From assembly GCA_029204225.1 (NCBI GenBank), contig CM055092.1:41504016-41568015 (forward strand): 64,000 bases of DNA. The letters are read 5' to 3'. The position numbers and the translations under genes were made by a program. The DNA comes from Diphasiastrum complanatum. Lineage: Eukaryota > Streptophyta > Lycopodiopsida > Lycopodiales > Lycopodiaceae. How positions within the stretch are numbered: position 1 is the stretch's first letter; each line of letters starts with the position of its first letter. Positions 51,629 to 63,774 of this stretch are shown piece after piece. The notes under the pieces were generated by a model that was given only the letters and a program-made list of their open reading frames with translations, did no database searches and was not told where the DNA came from.

Positions 51629-53118
51629 ATGTTACTCAATCACGATCTTTTAAACAATCTGATCATACAAAAGATCCTTACTTTGTATGAAACAAGACTT
51701 GGTCAAAATGGCTTGTGTTTGGTATCTGCGAACAGAATGAAAGATTTTCTTGATAAAGATCGACTTGAATCAACTTTTGAAACAATGCAAAAAGATCCAA
51801 TGATTCACAACTATGTTATTTTGGAAGACATCACACAACCGACATCTAGCCAAAAACACTCAAAAATTAACATCTACCGATACTCGAACCTCCAATTACG
51901 TAGCAAAGGAAATCTACATGAACGCTCAATACAATTTACAACCAATATCGAAGGATTACCAATAAACCAAAAGAACAACAAAACAATCACTTTGGAATCA
52001 ACGTTGTTTCCTTTCTTTTTCCATTTGGCCATGGCTTTTATAATGGTGAAATGAATTTCTTGGATTACATTAAGATGAGAGTTAGCTCATTTTTTTTCAA
52101 TTTTCACATTGTACCCTCCATATCTATTGATCATGTACCAAATTAGACAAGCAATTCTCTTATCCTCCAACACACAATCTGTAGTTCTAGAAAAAGACAT
52201 CATTCAATACATGTCAAAAAATCAAAGAGCAAATGAGCAAGACATCTTCAAACATGTCTTAAAATATAGTCTTGGACCAAATATACCTGGAACTCCATCT
52301 TGGCATCGACGAAACTTCAATGATTTACTATCCGTGGTGGACTGTTGGGGACTGCCACATTTTTTCCTAACCTTGACATCTGATGAAACAACCGATATGC
52401 GATGGAATGAAATCCAGCACATTGAAAACTTGGTAAAAAAATTTAACAATGAATATGATTGGAGAAATTGTCCAGTAGAATGTTCAATGTTGTTTGTGGC
52501 AAGGTTAGACCAATTCATGAAAACTATTTACTATCATCCAAACCACTTCTTGGAAATGTCCAACATTACGGGATTAGGTATGAGTTTCAAAATCAAGACT
52601 TTGTACATGCACATAATATTCTTTGGATAAATGAAAATGAAGTAGATCAAATAGCTAATGAGATAGTGGCTATATTTGATGAAACTTCAAGAAAATTCAT
52701 AGAACCGATTGAGACTCATAGAAAAGAACTCTAGCAGCTTGTGCAACGAAAACAAATACATTTTTGTAGAAAATCATGCACCTTATATTCATCAAAAAAC
52801 AAAAAAGTAGGTTGCAAGTATGGATTTCCATATTCTTCTTCAACAATATATGAAACACACATTAATCCAGATAATCAAAGATGGACATACTATTGTCCAT
52901 GATATGAAGATAGGAATGTTGCGCCATATCACCCAAGCATTCTACTTTTGTGGAAAGCACACATGAATTTACAGAGAATCACAAACACAAATTGGTCATA
53001 CTATCTTCTAAAATATGCAATGAAATCTGAACCAATGGGTCATATGAATCTCGATATAGAAGATGCAAGAGAAGTTTGTATTTTGGGTACAACATTCCAA
53101 TCAATGATTGGAATGAAA
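51629..53118 (+). pseudogene. Helitron-type Rep (HUH) region
   Basis: Read in order, with frame changes at T-runs: LESTLFPFFF, then FGHGFYNGEMNFLDY, then TLYPPYLLIMYQ (52100-52150). Next come the Helitron_like_N block WHRRNFNDLLSV, GLPHFFLTLTSD and WNEIQHIENLV (52109-52520). The HUH motif FVHAHNILW is near 52600. A Cys block (CRKSC, GCKYGFP) is near 52770-52830, and the two-tyrosine motif YYLLKYAMK near 53005. Rep proteins of this group nick and join single-stranded DNA for rolling-circle transposition. At least two frameshifts (52013-52020, 52091-52098), one more near 52545, and stops at 52052, 52732 and about 52903 break it. The PIF1-type helicase that normally follows is not seen. Confidence 0.7.
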
Positions 53119-53866
53119 TGACTCGTGCACAATCTGACGCAATTGTAGTTGATCTGGATAAACACTTTGGTCACATTGATCAATGTGGAAACAAATTGAC
53201 AAATGGACCAAACACATTTTCTTCTGTAATACAAATGGTCAATCCTACAATAGCATGTCTATTTGAGTCTCCCCCTCAAATACAAAAACACAAGGTATAA
53301 TGAACATTTTTTTATATATTTCTATTATGAAATATAGAAATAATTTTCAACTTAAGTTTATTGCACGATTTTCAGGTTATCACAGAAGAAGATGTAGCAT
53401 CAACAAGTGCTACAAAGGTATATCAAACTCTATTTATCTATTTCAATTTTTAAAGTTTAACTATGCAAATCTACAAAAACATACATTAGATAAATTGTTT
53501 GAATGTAAGAAAACACACCTCCACCAAAAAGAGCATGAAGAACATTCACATCTACAAATTAGAATGCATCAAAAACAAAAAAAAGTTTACATTGGGCAAA
53601 CAACATCACTGATGAAAAGATATCACCAACACTGTGAAAACCCTCCTTCAAAAATGTTGGCAGATGCATCTCTATATGCTCCTTTTAAAAATAATTTTAT
53701 TATATTTACAATTTGTACTACTTGTGACAAAAAGATTGCAAATAATTCAGAATCATTCTATATAGATCTATTTGCTTCATGTGGCTCAAATGGTTATAAC
53801 ATATTTAAAAAAAACCCAAGCAATTCCAAAAAATATTGGTACTTGAAAAGACGTCATTACATATAA
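53076..53866 (+). pseudogene. Continuation of the Rep gene spliced to a GIY-YIG nuclease domain
   Basis: Exons read: 53076-53294, 53376-53417 and 53456-53866, all in phase 0 with GT-AG junctions. The first encodes a domain of unknown type (NDWNEMTRAQSDAIVVDLD). The last encodes, from about 53580, KVYIGQTTSLMKRYHQH, then SESFYIDLF and SNGYN, ending at TAA 53864-53866. These match the GIY-YIG nuclease pattern: the YIG element, the catalytic Arg, then the metal-binding Glu and the Asn of GYN. The first GIY tripeptide is not evident. GIY-YIG enzymes cut double-stranded DNA and occur in homing endonucleases, Penelope-like elements and others. Whether it is one polypeptide with the Rep or a separate gene is inference from the splice phases. 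Confidence 0.6.
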
Positions 53867-54500
53867 ATATAAGAAAGTTAGTTGTCAAATATAAACATTT
53901 AAGATATGTTTTCATTTATCATATATGATTCAATGATTCCCAATTATTTTAGTCACCGAGACATGAAACATTGTAATGATGTTACATATTCCTTGCCATT
54001 TGTATTATTTTAAAATTGGATGAAGTTCGAAGATCAAAATACATGTCCAGTGCATGATAGACCATTACAAAGTTGAAGTATTCAATTAGCATTATAAAAA
54101 ATACACACAAATGACAAGTCTACGAGGCTGGCCTTCATTAATAGTTCAGATTGCTTAAAAAGCAGAATGGGCAGTACTTCAGTTTTTCACATGTAGATTA
54201 TATGTTTCATAATGGTCACGTGAAGAAAGCGTACCTATCCATTATGTAATGGAAGGAGCCCGTGCATATGACATTCTGCCCGTTAGCTCCTTCCATAGTA
54301 AGAACCAAGCACATGTGGCTTTTTTGCCCATTTTTTAGACTCCTTAAAATGCAGAATGTGTAAAAACCATTCACACTGTAACAAAGGAGAAAAAGTGAGA
54401 TGATTTTGTTTTTCAGTGACGGATTTTCTTTTTCAGGTGAAGATTCTATTTCATAATGGCCGTCCAAAAAAAAAAACCCAATGTGCTCATTATGCAATGG
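53867..54500. other. Spacer with internal similarity
   Basis: Passages around 54208-54260 and 54444-54500 share TTTCATAATGG and CATTATGYAATGGAAG, suggesting a decayed duplication of about 240 bp. No coding sequence. Confidence 0.35.
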
Positions 54501-54527
54501 AAGTAGCTGGAATGCTTCTTGGTTTCC

Positions 54528-54592
54528 AAGGGGGCTCGAACCTAAGATCAAAGAAACTTTGGATGTCAAGCTAACCAACTAAGCCAACCCCG
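54528..54592 (-). mobile_element. tRNA-derived SINE head
   Basis: The minus strand reads GGGGTTGGCTTAGTTGGTTAGC, an A-box like a plant tRNA, and 35 bases later GGTTCGAGCCCC, a canonical B-box. Spacing fits an internal RNA polymerase III promoter. The acceptor stem and anticodon arm do not fold as a normal tRNA, so a SINE or tRNA pseudogene is likelier. A second, partial copy with the B-box (GGTTCGAGCC) lies at 54631-54643 within a short duplication starting TAGCTGGAATGCTTCTTGG. Confidence 0.6.
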
Positions 54593-54659
54593 TTTGGTTA
54601 AGTAGCTGGAATGCTTCTTGGTTTCCAAGGGGAGGCTCGAACCTAAGACCAAAGAGTAG

Positions 54660-55697
54660 CTGGAATGGTGACATTCTACCCATAAGGAGTTATAGGTGAG
54701 GTCCTGGCTCGTTGAGGCTTCTGGCAGGTGCTAGGTGTGTCAGCCCGGCCCGTTGGAAACGTGACCAAATGGGAAGGTGCCTGGGAAAAATCTCTCCCAC
54801 GGGCGCCAGCACCCACATTCCGGGCTAACAACCACTGTCGTTTTTTGCCACGGGCACCATCGCCATTTTTTCCTAGGCACCACCTCTCCAGGCACTGTTT
54901 CCAAGTTCCCAGGATTTGCATGCTTGACACCCACACACAATGAGGATGATGTCCAGGTCCAGTTTCTGGTTATATGGCTTACTGGAGAATGCTTCGGATT
55001 GATTATGGAGTATAGTTTTTGGCTGCCCGATGCCATTTATTAAAAAGAAAAAAAGACGTGTGGATGTCATCAAGCCGGGGCCAAAAAAACCCCTGCCTGC
55101 TTCTTAGATGTGAGCTTCCTGGCCTCCCATTATCTATATCACTCATGGGCAGACAGAATTGCCACCTGCCCCCAGCTCGATCCATAGTACATCATCACAA
55201 TTAAAAAACAAAATGATCTCTGGTACCTCCAGGCTCTTTGTGAAAGGGCGTGTTTTCTTTTGTTGCCAATTCCCCACTTTATCTCTGATTTTTTCTGCCC
55301 ATGGAGGTCGGTTGCTACATGGAATGTTTATTGTATTATGGGTTTGAATCATAAAGACATTCAAACAGTAGCATACAGAGGTTTTTGAGAAAACCCGGAA
55401 AGAGCAAGAGTAATATAGAACTCATCATGTAATGTAATCCTTCAAGTCCTCTGAATCACAGAAGAAAATAAGAGTTTACAACAATCACTACAAAAATGAC
55501 TAGTCTGTAGTTTGATTCATAAGTATTCTTGTCATGAATCTGTGCAATATTTATTTCCGACATTGCAGTACCCCAGGAAGCAAAGACTGATAACGCGGCT
55601 ACATATGATGTTACAAACTCTATTCCAGGCACCATTAAGATGACATGCTGTGAATATTGATCTGACATTTTTTTTTTGTGATGAAGAATGCAAATTA
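54660..55697. other. Spacer and 3' flank of the RING-CH gene
   Basis: GC-richer part 54700-55200 has several overlapping short ORFs on both strands with no motif. The rest is 3' flank of the minus-strand gene. Confidence 0.4.
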
Positions 55698-57493
55698 TCA
55701 GAATAGACCCACATGGAACATCCATGGAAGCAGAATTGCAGCGATTATCAGAGTGATCAAGAGGTTGCAAAGAGGCATTCTTTTCCACCAGCGCTGCGCT
55801 TCCATCCGATCTGCAGGTCGGTTGGGGTTTCTTTCCTGGAGGAAACTCATCAAGTCCACGTCCTTGATCCCAACAACATTGGCAGCACTTACACCGCAAA
55901 TTTCACAGATCCTGAGAGCAAATGCACAGATTGTTAGCTAAATCAAACTCAGAAGGCTTTCACATACTCTGAAGCCAGACTGAGTTTAAGCTTCTGTTTC
56001 TGAAAGTTGGCACAACTCTCTTAGACCACTAGACTAGTCTGCTTTGTGTTTTTGGCTCCAGGTCAAATTCTTAAAGGAAGATATCAATCTCTATAGCAAC
56101 AAGTTGTAGTACTGTCAGCCAGAAAACACAAACATGTCCAATAAAGGACGCAACTGTTCAAGCTCCAAAACATTTGTTAAAATTTCAATGCTTCACGAAG
56201 TCTTTCCAATTAATATACTCGGATTGACAGCAAAAGATGAAGCTCTGCAAGTACTGAATATGTACCACAAAGGTGCATTTCACTCATGAAAGGCTCAAAA
56301 TTTATACGTATGCGTCAAGACGATAGCTGATGAGATAACTCCCATATTTGTTATGCACAACTGCCATCCTTAAAAGGCGTTCAGTGAACTGAACGAGCAA
56401 CTCTTCAGAAGTAAGATTGCATGTGAGGCAAAAACACATGGTGACAGTGGAATATAAGTAACAAATAGAAATATGTGTTCAAGACAAAAGAGACAGAGTC
56501 GAGAATCTGGAATCTGATACAACGATCGTGGAGCTGATTAACAGCCTAACATTGTCAGTGTTGACTGGAGAATTAAATAATAATTCTCCAGAGTTTAGGA
56601 CATACCAATATTCGGCTAAACAACCGCTGCAAGAAAATGCATAAGATTAAAAAAAAACGTGTATAAGATTTTTTGCTAGGCGAATTAGATAATGAAGATT
56701 ACTGCAAGATATTTGCCGATATTCAGCAAGACTAGAATGACACAACTACAAGATCATCAACTTCTATAACCAAATCTGACCTGTTGCCCTTTAATTTGAA
56801 CCAGGTTTCCGCACACCGACGGTGGGCGACGGACAAGTCATCCTTGCACGCACAACCCAACTCCATGGCCTCCCCACAATCGGATTCGTTGCCCAGATTC
56901 GATTGACACACCCTACATTCCATGTCACCCACGAGATCTATCTTGCCAGGGAGCGGCGATCCTCCTTCTCGTCCATGACCTGTTGGATCTGAGTCTTCTT
57001 GCCTGTTTTGATCCATTGGACACCGCAGAGTAAGTTCATGGGAAAACTTATCCGTAGATTTAGTTTCTGTCGAGGAGGATGCTCCAGGTAGCTTTTCCGC
57101 AGCCTGGCATTCAATGCGAATCTCTAGCTTCGAAGAGGAGGTTGCCTGGAAATAGGGCAACAGCCCCTTGGAGATTGTGGGTACATCGTTGCTTGCACTC
57201 TCTTCAGTTGGAAACTGATCACCCAGTTTCTGTAAGGTGATTGTAACCTCATCTGCTGAATGAGGTACTGCCTGCAACACTATTACGTCCTTGCAATTTG
57301 CACTGCTCCATGCCTGATCAGAGCACTTCACCAAGTGGCTATCCTCAGAAATGCCAAGCTCCGGCCTTTTCAGCAGTAAATGCTCAGGGCTACAAATTGA
57401 ATGTGGTTCCTTACTATCCAGCTTCCATTCTTCAGTCTCAATGAATGGATTTGTTGCTGGGAGCTCTGAACTTAGATACGGCTCCAGGGACAT
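55698..57493 (-). CDS. RING-CH (C4HC3) membrane protein, probable E3 ubiquitin ligase, two exons
   Basis: Exon 1 is 57493-56781 and exon 2 55911-55698, joined by a GT-AG intron of 869 bp. Exon 1 ends in phase 2 and the whole is 309 codons, 308 residues. Residues 1 to about 190 are acidic and Ser-rich with no domain. From about residue 192 is the variant RING: CRVC, then C-x-C in LGCACKDD, His and Cys in AHRRCAETWF, and finally CEIC after the splice (NRICEICG). This is the C4HC3 order of plant RING-CH proteins. The C terminus has one hydrophobic membrane helix (LLITLIIAAILLPWMF) and ends FHVGLF. Such proteins ubiquitinate membrane partners; the target here is unknown. A possible 5' UTR acceptor (TTTGTCCAG) lies just before the ATG. 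Confidence 0.85.
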
Positions 57494-58960
57494 ATCTACT
57501 GGACAAAGGCATGGGAAATCAGAAGCTTAATTATGAATGGAGATTGTCAACAATGCATCAGTCAATTGATCAAAGGAATGCAAACACTAGCTAGCTGTCA
57601 GGCTCAATCAATCCAGTGTTTTTTATTCATAGTCAGCTCACTCACAGATCCAGCAGCCTTGGATCTATCCTTGTCAACTCAGTTGCTCACCTCTCTCCAT
57701 CCTTAATTATCTTTCTCTATTTTCAGACAAAAGGCTCTAATTATCCAAAGAATCTCGCCACATGGTTGACTTACTGCTGCTGTTGTTGTTGTTGCGTGTG
57801 GAGCTGCAACGATCTCTATATTGGGCTCTTCATCTTCTCCTTCTGCATGGCCTTGGTCTTCTTGTGCTTTGCTTGGAGCGTTTGTTTATCTCGCTCAAAA
57901 AACATGTCAATTTGCTTAGCTAAGCACATTGCCTGTGATACATCATCTAGCCACCTGTGAAAAGAGAGAAACAATGAAAGAGAATGCAAAATGCACTAGT
58001 GTTGAGCTAATGACTTTTCTTAAAGCCATAAATAACTTGAGATGACTTTCTTTTTTTTTTAAATCTTAAGAGAGATGACTTTTCTTAAGCCATATACAAA
58101 TTCCTATTTGCCTATTCATATAACCTCCCATTTCAGGCATATGAGAACTTTGATAGAAATATTCAGCTATTTTTGCAATTCATGTTAAGTTTGCCATAAC
58201 ATCAAGAGACTTGCAAGTAAAACTTCAAAAAGTATAAAAAACAACTGATGTTTCCATAGCTTTCTTTTGTGAAAAGTAGTTGGAAAAAGTGTAGGGAAGT
58301 ATACTTACTTGATTTGGATGGCTTGTTTCTACAAACTCATAGTCATGTACGGTGAGGAAAGTGGATTGACGACATCAACCTAAAGGCCACTAAAATTCCC
58401 AAAAAAATGTGTGGGTGCAATTTTGCAATAGTTGGAGCTCATTGATCTTAAGATGATCACTGAAGTATGAAAAGAACATGGAAATTGAATATTTATTCAA
58501 AGCTCTTAATAGTTTTGCAACAACCATTCAACTCTCAACAATCCCTTGATGGTGCAATTATTCATGTTGACAAGCTTTCTAGTGTAATTCAAGGTCACAT
58601 CAAGCACTAAGTTTTGGTTTATGCTGAAACGCTCTTTGAGGTTCTCTAACACAAAGATTCAATAATTTAATTCAAAGATCTTGCATTAGTCATTTGAGGT
58701 CACAACATGTTGATTGTCCAAGGACCCCTACGTCCCCGTACATAATTTTTTTCTCTGCTTTTATTTTATGATTTTCTGTAAGTTAGTCTATGTTGCAAGA
58801 TCTTTACTGGAGCACTATAGGTCTAGTTTGTTCTACATACCTTACAAAGGTCCAGTTACATACAACACTTTTTTGTATTTTCTACAATGGTTCATGATTA
58901 CTTCTTCATGTGCTCTCAAATATATTTTCTTAAAAAAAAACTTATTGACTAAAAAATGGA
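57494..58960. other. 5' flank of the RING-CH gene and spacer
   Basis: The Cys-rich ORF at 57616-57960 reads through a GTTGTTGTTGT-type low-complexity run and has no family match. No coding sequence is supported. Confidence 0.4.
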
Positions 58961-59361
58961 TAAGAGGCTCGGCAAAAGCCTAGCACTGACGCTAGGCTTT
59001 TGCGGGTCCTCTTAACTCTGATTCTCAACAAAAAAAAAACAGTGATTTATGCATAATTATATGCTAAACATTGGCTTGCTCATAGTAGAGAATACAAGAT
59101 TTACACAAACATTCAATTCCACAATCTCTTTTTTCCTTGAGTTTTTCCAGGCTCTCAAGAGGATAAGAGGCTAGCAAAAGCCTAGCACTGATGCTAGGCT
59201 TTTGCGGGTCCTCTTAAATTTGATTCTCAACAAAAAAAAAATAGTGATTTATGCATGATTATATGCTAAACACTGGCTTGCTCATAGTAGAGAATACAAG
59301 ATTTACACAAACATTCAATTTCACAATCTCTTTTTTCCATGAGTTTTTCTAGGCTTTCAAG
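58961..59361 (+). repeat. Tandem duplication, 201-bp unit, with a hairpin in each copy
   Basis: Units 58961-59161 and 59162-59361 differ at only a handful of positions. Each starts ATAAGAGGCT and contains the inverted repeat GCAAAAGCCTAGC...GCTAGGCTTTTGC, a perfect 13-bp stem with a 6-base loop, and an A-run (9-10 As). The duplication is recent. Confidence 0.9.
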
Positions 59362-59940
59362 AGTAAGACCACAGGGAGATCATCATCGGTCTTGATCTCA
59401 TGCTATTATGGGAAAAAGGGTCTTGCACTTATGATAGCCAAACAAAACTGTTAGCTAGATTGAAGCTAGAATAAGAAAACCATTAGCGTTGATTTCTATG
59501 GTGATATCTCCCGGATGTACCTCTTTGGCAATGCTATTGAAGGCTATAATGTCTATGATTGTGGGTCCCAAGACTCGTATTACTAAACAATATCGATGTG
59601 GGCTGGCTAGATTGGCCCTGTCCATTCTTGTTCCTTTTCAATTGAGAAAGATTCTTCAGTTGCTTTCGATAATAATTGTTATCTGATAAGAGTTGTTCGA
59701 ATGTGATATTTAGTCTCAAAGAATCAATATCTGAAACAATGTCATCTGCTTATTATCTTTTGATTTGAAATGAACAACAACTTTGGAGAATTTGGAATTC
59801 GTTGGTAAATCTTCATCTATTTTTTCAAAAGTTTTTTTTTTAGGTGGACGGATTTCACTTCTTTGTCGATTAAATAGGCTAGGGTTAGGTCTATACCTAA
59901 TATTATGAAGCCCTGATCCTTAGATCTAAGATGGATAATA
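59362..59940. other. Degraded retroelement spacer
   Basis: Contains minus-strand remnants that resemble a degenerate retrotransposon polyprotein, but no motif could be assigned. Confidence 0.3.
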
Positions 59941-60260
59941 ACTCTTATTGTGGATTATTTTGAGCACTTTTCAGAGAAGCAAGATCCGGTGACATTGTGT
60001 AGTCTTGGAATTCAAGGGCGAGTTGAGTGATGAGTCTGTCAAATTAAAATGTGCCATTTTGGTCAAGCAGTCAATTGTGACCCATATAGTGTCATGACCT
60101 TTTTGGATCATGGGCAAGCCTACTATAAAATCCATGAAAATACTTTTCCTTTTATCAACTAGTATTTCTAACAACTATAACAACCCACCTATCTTTAAAT
60201 GATCTACTTTGTTAATTTGACACTTTTAGCAACTAAGTACATAATGTTGGACTTCATTTT
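59940..60260 (-). pseudogene. Ty3/Gypsy integrase fragment
   Basis: The minus strand reads MDFIVGLPMIQKGHDTIWV and DCLTKMAHF, the start of the Gypsy integrase core (typically SMDFIVGLP...DSIWVVVDRLTKxAHF). Truncated on both sides, and the second Asp and the Glu are missing. Confidence 0.7.
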
Positions 60261-61080
60261 TCATGCTAGGCCAAAAGAATTGCCTCTAAGGTTTTTGAAA
60301 TTTTGGGTGTCCTGCACTAGAGTTGTCATGACATTCGTATAACACTTGGCGCTTAAAATCTTCTAAGTCAAATATGCATATTCTATTTTGGTAAAGTAGA
60401 TACTCATTTTGAATGGAATATTGTTTCCATTTGAATCCTCAAGAGCTAGATCCCTCAACCTTAATAATATGCTTGGGCTCTAACGAATCAGAATCTTCAA
60501 CATCTAGCATATGCATGGACTCTCCATTCTCAATGAAAGCTATCGTATGCTTGAATGAATCTTCTCCAACCCCAGATGTAAGGATCACCAAGTGAAGATC
60601 CGACTAGATCTTGTTGCATGCAACCAAAAGGAAACCTGTGGAGCAAAACCACCCAACCAACAGAAAATGGCTAGTCAATACCCTAGCCACTTTACCCCCA
60701 TGGTAAATGAATGCAAGAGTGGAGGGGATCTTGGCTTCATGAATAATAAAATACAATAGGTAGATGGGTGAGTTTCCATAGTATATATAATCTCCATTGA
60801 GGAGAGAATATTCCTCTTAGGATCCCATACAACCCAAATATAAGCTATTGACCTCCTATTCTTGCATTATAGCAGTCAAACACCATGCAAGCGGCTCCTA
60901 TGTCCAATTATAGTTATGGTCCCTCATAAGATTATTAATTACATTATTGGCCATGAGGCATAACTAATAATCTTATACTTCTTATTGAGCTTTCATCTCT
61001 ATGTGTAGTCGGATACATGATTTCTACATTTGTAATGAAACTAGATGTGCTCTCTAAATTAGCTAAAGGTCAAAGGGCAA
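60261..61080. other. Spacer
   Basis: No coding sequence recognised; 60300-60600 may continue the Gypsy remnant (a zinc-finger-like HH-CC N-terminal integrase region could lie near 60210-60300 on the minus strand). Confidence 0.3.
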
Positions 61081-61486
<406 letters not shown>

Positions 61487-61492
<6 letters not shown>

Positions 61493-63767
61493 CTCTCCCT
61501 CAATGATAAAATTACATTCTTCTATTCCTAATAAAGAACGAAACTTTTCAAATTTACATCTACCTAATGACTTAGTAAAAATATCTGCCATTTGATCTTC
61601 AGATTTACAAAAAACAAGATCAATGGTTCCATCAAGTATTTTCTCTCGAACAAAGTGATAATGTATTTCGATGTGCTTGGTTCGAGCATGTAGAACTGGA
61701 TTTTGTGCAAGGTGAATGCAGCTTTGGTTGTCGCAAAAAATAGTAGTTGCATCCACCTGTGGTTGACCTAAATCAACAAGCAATCTTCATAGCCATACTG
61801 CTTCATGTGTAGCATTGCTGAGTGCACGATATTCAGCTTCCGTCGAAGATAAGACTATTGTAGGTTGCTTTTTGCTGCTCCATGAAACTGCAGCTGTACC
61901 ATAACTGAATGTATGACCACTGGTAGATCTTCTATCATCAATATTACCTGCCCAATCAGCATTTGTGTAACCTACCAACATTGGCACTTCAGGCTGATCA
62001 TACTTCAAACCAAAATTCAACGTCCCTCGAATGTACCTGAGAATACTTTTAGTAGACTTCTAGTGTGCTTGACTAGGATTTTGCATAAATTGACTAACAA
62101 CACCAACATCATAAGAAATATCAGGCCATGTGTGTGTCAAATAGATCAAACTACCCACCAGCTGCCTGTACAAGTAAGCATCTACTTTCTCAGATTAATC
62201 ATATGCAGTAAGCTTCATGTTGACATCCATCGGTGTACTCAAGGCCTTACAATCCTACATATTGAACTTATAAAGCAAATCTCGTGCATACTTGCTTTGT
62301 GTAAGCAAGACAACCTCTTTCTTTTGTCGTACTTCAATGCCAAGACAATAGTGCATCAATCCTAGATCGCTCATGTCAAAAGCATTGGAAAGATTTGATT
62401 TGATTTCATCAATTAAGCTCTCATTACTTCTTGTAATAATCAAATTATCCACATACAAAACAATGAACACTATATCTAAATCTTGCCTTAGAATGTAAAG
62501 ATTAGGATCAGCATCACCCTTTATCATTCCCCTTCGCTTGAAGTGTTCATCAATGCAAGAGTATCACGCCCGTGGTGCTTGCTTCAATCCATAGATGGCT
62601 TTGTTGAGCTTACAAACGAGATGCTCTCTCCTTGGCTGAACAAATCCTTGAGGTTGTACTAAGTACACCTCTTCATCCAGCATTCCATTAAGGAAAGCAA
62701 ATCTAACATCCATTTGCTGGATCTTCCAACCATGGAAAGTAGAAATAGCAATGATAGAACGTATAGTTACCATCTTAGCTACGGGTGCAAAAGTTTTTGA
62801 TATGGCCTCCATTTTTGTTTCCATTGCTGCACGCCACTCCTTGTGCTCCTTTGCTTCATGAAAGGTTTTTGTTGAGCCTTGAGCACGAAACCCATTAGGA
62901 CTAGATTCATTTCTAACCTTGCAGGAGGTTTTCAATTTCTGCTTGACCTTCTAAGCTCTCCCTGTTCACTAGATTCGAGAGTATCTCCCTTCTTAGCATC
63001 ACTTGTGACTGATAAGTACCATTTAGGTACTCTCTTAGGGATTTCAGCTTCAAACGTATCTTTTTTCATTGGATCTTCTACATCAAAATCCACTTCTTTC
63101 TTGACCTGTACTTCCGCTCCCTCATCAAAAGGTTTAGTGATTTCTTCATATTGTTCACCTTGACCCATCTCGTCAAATGTAGCATCCCTAGAAATCACAA
63201 GCTTCTGTGCATTTGTATCATACATCCTATATGCCTTGGCCTTCTCATCATATCCAAGGAAAATACACTTGACAGCTTTTGCATCCAACTTCCTTCGTTT
63301 CTCATCAGGAATATGAGCATAAGCATCACAACCAAATACTCTCAAATGAGAAATATTAGGTTTCATTCCAGTAAAAGCTTCATGAGGTGTCTTACCTTCC
63401 ACATATTTTGTAGAACACCGATTTAGGATGTGCGTAGCTGTGCTGCAAGCTTCTACCCAACAGGTGTTTGTCATACCCTTGCCTTTGAGCATTGCCCTGG
63501 CCATCTCAACAATGGATCTATTCTTTTACTTTGCAACTCCGTTTTGCTGCGGTGAATAAGGTGTTGTAGTCTGCCTCTTGATCCCTTGATCTTTGCAAAA
63601 ATCAATAAATTTCCTGTCGAAAAATACTCACCACCTCCATCAGATCTCAAAGTCTTGATGTAACTTCCTGTTTGCTTTTCAACTAATGCCTTGAGTTCCT
63701 TGAACTTAGCAAAAGCATTTGTAGGGTCAAAGCTCTTGCGTAGTATAACCCTCTTGCCTGTCAACAA
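61487..63767 (-). pseudogene. Ty1/Copia polyprotein: integrase C-terminal part, RT, RNase H
   Basis: Minus strand, high to low. Integrase TLRSDGGGEY is at 63767-63600, shifted into another frame after it. The C-terminal integrase and linker (63504-62932) hold ATHILNRCSTK, LRVFGCDAYAHIP and CIFLGYDEKAKAYR. RT is at 62935-62255, with KEWRAAMETKMEAISK, TFAPVAKMVTIR, QMDVRFAFLNG and GLKQAPRA, then VLYVDN. RNase H follows, with GYTNADWAGNIDDRRSTSG, SSTEAEYRAL and a C-terminal HYHFVREK block (62020-61487). Two lesions show: about 60 residues of RT are missing between MEAISK and TFAPVAK, and the second Asp of the catalytic YVDD is Asn. Frameshifts and one stop add to this. The 5' half is absent beyond 63767. 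Confidence 0.85.
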
Positions 63768-63774
63768 GGGTTAG

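Noticed and set aside
53456-53866. Penelope-like element
   Set aside because: GIY-YIG is present, but no reverse transcriptase was recognised within several kb on either side.
54528-54592. Functional tRNA gene
   Set aside because: A and B boxes are good, but the anticodon arm and acceptor stem do not fold normally by eye.
54728-55043. Overlapping ORFs on both strands
   Set aside because: Expected in GC-richer sequence; no domain and no consistent frame.
55456-55899. 147-codon minus-strand ORF
   Set aside because: It is a shadow frame of the last RING-CH exon and its 3' flank; the real frame ends at 55698.
57616-57960. ORF with a run of seven Cys
   Set aside because: Arises from a TGC/TGT low-complexity run; no family resemblance; lies in the 5' flank of the RING-CH gene.
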